Assembly: GCA_034664125.1 (NCBI GenBank)
Contig: JAXDIG010000054.1
Span: forward strand, 94,255-158,254
Reading direction: 5' to 3'
Origin: JACVRW01 sp034664125
GTDB taxonomy: Bacteria; Actinomycetota; Thermoleophilia; Solirubrobacterales; Thermoleophilaceae
DNA: 64,000 bases
The position numbers were made by a program, and so were the translations under genes. Positions 60,901 to 64,000 of the stretch are shown here, in pieces. Every line of letters starts with the position of its first letter. Position 1 is the first letter of the stretch. The notes beneath the pieces are model-generated. The model did no database searches and was not told the origin of the DNA. It saw only the letters and a list, made by a program, of their open reading frames with translations.

Positions 60901-61034
60901 CCGACGGCGCCGACGGCGACGGCGTGCCGGCCGCCCCGCGCGAGTCGCGGACCACGTCCACGGCGGGCAGCGGCAGCCCGAAGCCCAAGGCCAAGCGGCA
61001 GCGGCCGCGCAAGAAGCACGGGAGGAGTCGCTAG
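57978..61034 (+). CDS. secDF: Fused SecD-SecF protein translocase subunit
   Basis: 1018 residues from ATG 57978. The SecD half has LGLDLEGGIELVYEG, a long periplasm-type P1 region (about 60-420) and six helices with AADANIVMFERIKEE; the SecF half starts after LRSPSALGAGRERISWQRFDF and has its own GLNFGIDFESG and YDTIIVFDRIRENV. Twelve helices in all. It uses proton motive force to finish protein export. A Pro/Ala-rich, finally Lys/Arg-rich cytosolic tail (about 890-1018) is much longer than usual. Separate secD and secF are more common in relatives I know. Confidence 0.95.
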   Translation: MTSRTRNLTILGIVAGLLVLALLVIMPGTPLSKDTKLGLDLEGGIELVYEGQATPQVPKVTPQAVDDAIETMRKRVDSLGVSEPEIQRAGRNQISVGLPAVQNAERAKEQVGTTARLQFYDWEPNILTGREVYAGSKALYQATEAASTQKGKAEATDVPPGSDLSPAQADKANNTAKDRYYLFGPDQLPIGPDKKPLRAGSYEPSSSCKELLADYEAKPGPAPKYAKDTECQAQLDALGSAGPPAGSRVIKVPAGVIVVEQERAPNQPPQIKRFTVLEDDSELSGQDIKNPEANTDPNTNAPLVTMEFTGKGREAFARVTKRIAERGFDASTLSPGATDKEQFFQRFAITLDNQIVSLATIDFVSNPEGIDGRTGAQIENVGDFKAANDLAESLRIGALPIDLKLISETQVSATLGKQALHQGLIAGGVGLALTILFLLVFYRVLGLVATAALLTYALFLFALVKLIPITLTLPGIAGLVLTLAVAADANIVMFERIKEEVRAGRSIPAAISAGYSKALRTIIDANVVTVGVAFILFTLATAGVKGFAFTLGIGTLVSLFTAVLATSAILGSMARTRLLRSPSALGAGRERISWQRFDFMGKARWFFSLSGAILAVGAIAISTLGLNFGIDFESGTRITTPLQRAASVDQVRGVLQPLGYSDAKIQNVNDPELGKNVFQISVPKLPPDKVDQVEKALDGKFGVAVDDFSSSSIGPTFGAQIARTALIAVIASLLLISVYIGFRFEWKFAVPILIALAHDLLITSGVYALTEREVTTSTVAALLTIMGYSLYDTIIVFDRIRENVPRMPRATFSQIANRSMSEVLTRSLATSFTVLMPVGALMLFGGETLKDFAFALLVGVASGAYSSIFIATPVLVEWKERERVYMRRRKMVMEQYGGLVPAFATGALAAEPAVAAAGAGGTAAPTRTRRARRAAPRPAVPPPAPRSEAPVPPETVAPEVERPTPAPPRPPAPAADGADGDGVPAAPRESRTTSTAGSGSPKPKAKRQRPRKKHGRSR

Positions 61035-61036
61035 CG

Positions 61037-61345
61037 ATGAGCCTGCTCGTTTGGATCATGATGGGCATCGCGGTCTGGCACTTCACGGTGTTCGTGCCGG
61101 ACCGCTTCTGGGGCGGCATCGTGGGCGCCTTCCTGGCGGCCGGCATCTTCGCCGCCCTGTTCGGGCTGATCGTCAACGGCGGCTCGGTCCCGGGCCAGAG
61201 CGACACGGACATCACCCAGGCGCTGATCGCCATCCCGGGATCGGCGATCGGCCTGGCGCTCTCCTACTGGTACGGGGCCCGCGCCGACCGCCAGCACGAC
61301 GTGGACCACGGCCAGACGCGCGCCGGCTCGCACGGACCCGTCTAG
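61037..61345 (+). CDS. Small membrane protein following secDF
   Basis: 102 residues from ATG 61037, 2 bp after secDF. Two or three hydrophobic helices (5-15, 24-45, 76-92), with VWHFTVFVPDRFWGGIVGAFLAAGIFAALFGLIVNGG. Codon bias supports coding. Likely an envelope protein of the secDF transcript. No family I can name with confidence. Confidence 0.7.
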   Translation: MSLLVWIMMGIAVWHFTVFVPDRFWGGIVGAFLAAGIFAALFGLIVNGGSVPGQSDTDITQALIAIPGSAIGLALSYWYGARADRQHDVDHGQTRAGSHGPV

Positions 61346-61439
61346 CCGGTAGGCGAGAGCGGCGGCAGGCGGGCGGCGAGGATGTCGAACCGCTCGACCG
61401 AGGGCGGCTCGGCCCGTTCCGTCCGCTCTCTCTCGCAGG

Positions 61440-63950
61440 ATGGGTCAGATGCTCTCGAAGCCGGCCAGATGGTCGTGCGAGCCCTATGACGTCGCGGTCG
61501 CCGAGCGGCTGGCCGCCGGGCTGGGCGTGTCGCGGCCGGTCGGCGCCATCCTGGCGCGCCGCGGCTTCGCCACGGTGGACGACGCGCGCCGCTTCCTGGA
61601 CGCCGAGGAGCGCCACGATCCGCTCACGCTGCCCGGCGTCACGGCGGCCTGCGAGCTGATCGTCGCGCACCTGCGGCGCGGCTCCCGGATAGCGGTCTTC
61701 GGCGACTACGACGTGGACGGCGTCTGCTCCACGACGATCCTTGTGCGGACGCTGCGCGCCTTGGGCGCGGATCCCGTCTGGGAGCTGCCCAGCCGCTTCG
61801 ACGAGGGCTACGGTCTGTCGACCGCGGCGGTCGAGCGTCTGGCCGGGCGCGGGGTGGGCCTGCTGGTGACCGTGGACTGCGGCATCACCGCGGTCGAGCA
61901 GGTGGCTGCCGCCAGGGCCGCCGGGCTCGACGTGGTTGTCAGCGACCACCACCGGCCGGGGGAGCGGCTCCCGGACTGCGTGGTCGTGCACCCTGCCCTG
62001 CCGGTGGAGCCCGGCGGACCTGCCTACGCGTGCCCCGAGCTCTGCGCCGCGGGCGTGGTGCTCAAGCTCTGCGAGGCCCTCCACGGCGCCGCGGGGGGGG
62101 ATCCGCACGCCGTCGAGGAGCACCTCGACCTCGCCGCGCTGGCCACGGTCTGCGACCTCGTCCCGCTGCGCGGGGAGAACCGCCGCATCGTCCGCGAGGG
62201 CCTGGCGGCGATCGCCCGGACGCGGAAGCCCGGCCTGAGGGCCCTGATGTCCGTGGCGGCCGTCGAGCCGGCAGAGCTCACCGAGCACTCGCTCGGCTTC
62301 CGGCTCGGTCCGCGCATCAACGCCGCCGGACGCATGCGGCGCGCCGACGCGGCGCTCGAGCTGCTGCTCACCGAGGATGCCGCGCGCGCGGCGGAGGTCG
62401 CGCGCGAGCTCGACCTGCTCAACGGCGACCGCCGGCAGGCCGAGACGCGCATCCTGTTCGCCGCCGAGGCCGCCTGCGCGCCGCAGGCAAGCCAGGCGGC
62501 GATAGTGGTGGCCGGGGAGGACTGGCACCCGGGCGTGGTCGGCATCGTGGCTTCCCGCCTGGTCGAGCGCTGGCGGCGCCCCTGCGTGGTGATCGCCCTC
62601 GACGAGGACGGCTCGGGCCGCGGGTCGGGCCGCAGCATCTCGCCGTACGACCTCCACGACGGCCTGGCCGCCTGCGCCGGGCACCTGACCCGCTTCGGCG
62701 GCCACCGCATGGCGGCCGGCGTGGAGCTGGCGGCGGATGAGGTCGAGCCGTTCCGCCGCGCGCTCGCCGCGCACGCCGGCGCGGCGCTCGCCCCGGAGGA
62801 CCTCATTCCCGTCGAGCGGGTCGACGCCATCGTTCCCGGCGGCCTGCTCGGGCTCGAGCTCGCGGAGGAGCTCGAGTCGCTGCGCCCGTTCGGGATGGGC
62901 AACCCGCAGCCCACTCTGCTCGTGCCCGCGGCGCGCTTCCAGAACGTCACCGGCATGGGGGAGGACAAGGAGCACGCACGCTTCACGCTCGTCACCGCTG
63001 GCGGCGCGCGCTCGCGCGGGGTGGCCTTCGGCTCGCCGCCGAAGGCGCTGGCCCCGGCTGCCGACGAGAATCACGACATCGCTCTGCGCCTGGAGCGCAA
63101 CCGCTGGAAGGGTGTGGTGGAGCCGCGCACGATCCTGCGCGCGCTCTGCCCGACGCGCGCCGGCGAGCTGCGCGTGCTGGGGGAGGAGGGCACGTTCTGG
63201 GAGCGGCTGCGCCAGGCGCTGGGGAGCGATTTGCCGCCGCCGGCCGGGACCGGCGCTGCCCCGCTCGCGCCGATCGCCACGGCGCCCGAGCCGATCGACC
63301 GGCGCCGCGAGGGCTTCGCCGGCGTCGCCGGCGACCTCTTCACCAGCGGCGAGCGCGTGCTCGTCGCGGTGGCCGACGTGGAACGGCGCCGCCATGGCCT
63401 CGAACAGATCGTGGCGGGCCTCGCCCAGGGCGGCATGGCGGTCGCGTCCTGGACCGCGATCGCCGCCGACCCGCGGCTCGCGGTCGCGCACGACCACCTG
63501 GTCGCGCTCGATCCGCCGCCCGGGGGCCGCGCCGACCCGCTCCTGCGCCAGGGCCCCCGCGCCCATATGGCGTGGGGGCCCGCGGAGGCCGAGTTCGCCC
63601 TGCACGTATGGCGCGCCGAGCACGACCTGCGCCCGGCGCTCGCCAGCACCTTCCGCGCGCTGCGCGAGCTGCCGGCGGAGCCCGATCCGGAGATTCTGCG
63701 GTGCGCGCTTCAAGCCCAGGGCCGCTACCCGCGGGCCCCGGCCGCGTGTGCCCGCCTGATCGTCGTGCTCGGCGAGCTGGCCCTGATCGAGTTCACGGCC
63801 GATCCGCCCGCCTGCCGCGTCCTCGAGGCCGACCGGACCGACCTCGAGCGCTCCGCCGCGTACCGCGCCTGCGCCGAGCGCCTGGCCGCGATCGAGCGCG
63901 CGCTGGCCGCCGAGCTGCCCGCGGCGGCCGCCGCCTCGCGCGCCGCCTGA
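61440..63950 (+). CDS. recJ: Single-stranded-DNA exonuclease RecJ with extended C-terminus
   Basis: 836 residues from ATG 61440 (an ATG 9 bases later is an alternative). DHH/DHHA1 motifs: FGDYDVDGVCSTT, VTVDCGIT, VVSDHHRPG, and GGHRMAAGVEL in the C-terminal nuclease domain, with FGMGNPQPTL of the OB domain. It degrades 5' ssDNA for RecF-type recombination and mismatch repair. About 260 residues after the OB domain (from about 575) are Ala/Arg-rich and exceed typical RecJ length. A 94-bp gap separates it from the preceding gene. Confidence 0.92.
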   Translation: MGQMLSKPARWSCEPYDVAVAERLAAGLGVSRPVGAILARRGFATVDDARRFLDAEERHDPLTLPGVTAACELIVAHLRRGSRIAVFGDYDVDGVCSTTILVRTLRALGADPVWELPSRFDEGYGLSTAAVERLAGRGVGLLVTVDCGITAVEQVAAARAAGLDVVVSDHHRPGERLPDCVVVHPALPVEPGGPAYACPELCAAGVVLKLCEALHGAAGGDPHAVEEHLDLAALATVCDLVPLRGENRRIVREGLAAIARTRKPGLRALMSVAAVEPAELTEHSLGFRLGPRINAAGRMRRADAALELLLTEDAARAAEVARELDLLNGDRRQAETRILFAAEAACAPQASQAAIVVAGEDWHPGVVGIVASRLVERWRRPCVVIALDEDGSGRGSGRSISPYDLHDGLAACAGHLTRFGGHRMAAGVELAADEVEPFRRALAAHAGAALAPEDLIPVERVDAIVPGGLLGLELAEELESLRPFGMGNPQPTLLVPAARFQNVTGMGEDKEHARFTLVTAGGARSRGVAFGSPPKALAPAADENHDIALRLERNRWKGVVEPRTILRALCPTRAGELRVLGEEGTFWERLRQALGSDLPPPAGTGAAPLAPIATAPEPIDRRREGFAGVAGDLFTSGERVLVAVADVERRRHGLEQIVAGLAQGGMAVASWTAIAADPRLAVAHDHLVALDPPPGGRADPLLRQGPRAHMAWGPAEAEFALHVWRAEHDLRPALASTFRALRELPAEPDPEILRCALQAQGRYPRAPAACARLIVVLGELALIEFTADPPACRVLEADRTDLERSAAYRACAERLAAIERALAAELPAAAAASRAA

Positions 63951-63984
63951 GAAACGCGGCCTGGCCGACGTTCCCCGGGGGTCC

Positions 63985-64000
63985 GGGGGCGTGAGCCCCC
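63985..64000. repeat. GC palindrome at the window end
   Basis: GGGGGC-GTGA-GCCCCC, perfect 6-bp stem with a GNRA tetraloop. Its right half is cut by the window edge, so its full length and any start codon it carries are unknown. Confidence 0.5.

Overview
This 64 kb window is a GC-rich, densely packed bacterial chromosome segment. GTG starts are common, 4-bp ATGA/GTGA overlaps are frequent, and third codon positions are almost all G or C. An F420-type LLM flavoprotein, many short NTF2-like proteins, a LAL-type LuxR regulator, a SecD-SecF fusion, a leaderless-looking SOS gene and a GAAC-N4-GTTC LexA box all point to Actinomycetota. My best guess is Thermoleophilia (Solirubrobacterales-like); that placement is inference from gene content, not a database match.

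Layout. (1) 0-14.8 kb is a housekeeping block: an M20 peptidase (cut by the window edge), Nudix hydrolase, XerD, MutM, a convergent glutaredoxin/P450 pair, then a tight run of recO, ppdK, a secreted beta-helix protein, a lipoprotein, dgt, dnaG and rpoD. A LexA-box-controlled HNH endonuclease and tRNA-Asn follow. (2) 14.9-22 kb is an envelope-quality-control island. A MoxR/DUF58/VWA operon and an HtrA/VWA operon lie on the minus strand on either side of a plus-strand two-component system. A shared 31-bp box sits upstream of moxR/the response regulator and upstream of htrA. (3) 22-27.5 kb holds a glycosyltransferase, an LLM flavoprotein, an SDR, a redoxin-like lipoprotein and a metallophosphoesterase. 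(4) 27.5-30.0 kb is a decayed prophage or integrative-element remnant in a CAU-anticodon tRNA gene. It is bounded by exact 43-bp att repeats and carries capsid, terminase, GrpB-family and integrase pieces. (5) 30-38 kb is an accessory region: NTF2-like and secreted proteins, folE with a reductase, a flavodoxin-like protein and a LAL regulator. (6) 38-42 kb has tandem secreted seven-repeat propeller proteins with RTX-like tails. (7) 42-47 kb is a polyamine ABC transporter (ATPase, binding protein, two permeases) followed by an RpiR regulator. (8) 47-51.3 kb has two tandem secreted lipase-like paralogs, the second frameshifted. (9) 51.4-64 kb runs pdxS, a repeat-peptide linker ORF, pdxT, an M29 aminopeptidase, yebC, a DoxX-like protein, ruvC-ruvA-ruvB, a PAS protein, secDF, a small membrane protein and recJ.

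The most unusual signals are two expandable GC-rich tandem repeats placed exactly at operon stop/start junctions. Between potD and potB, three 44-bp units form a stop-start ladder of 14-codon mini-ORFs. Between pdxS and pdxT, four 42-bp units form one 57-codon ORF overlapping both neighbours. Both contain the same GGGC-CGA-GCCC hairpin core, and related hairpins lie in the histidine kinase N-terminus and at the window end. Two genes (33,951-34,441 and 49,223-51,291) each look broken by one missing base; mutation and assembly error cannot be told apart here. No intergenic stretch exceeds about 250 bp.
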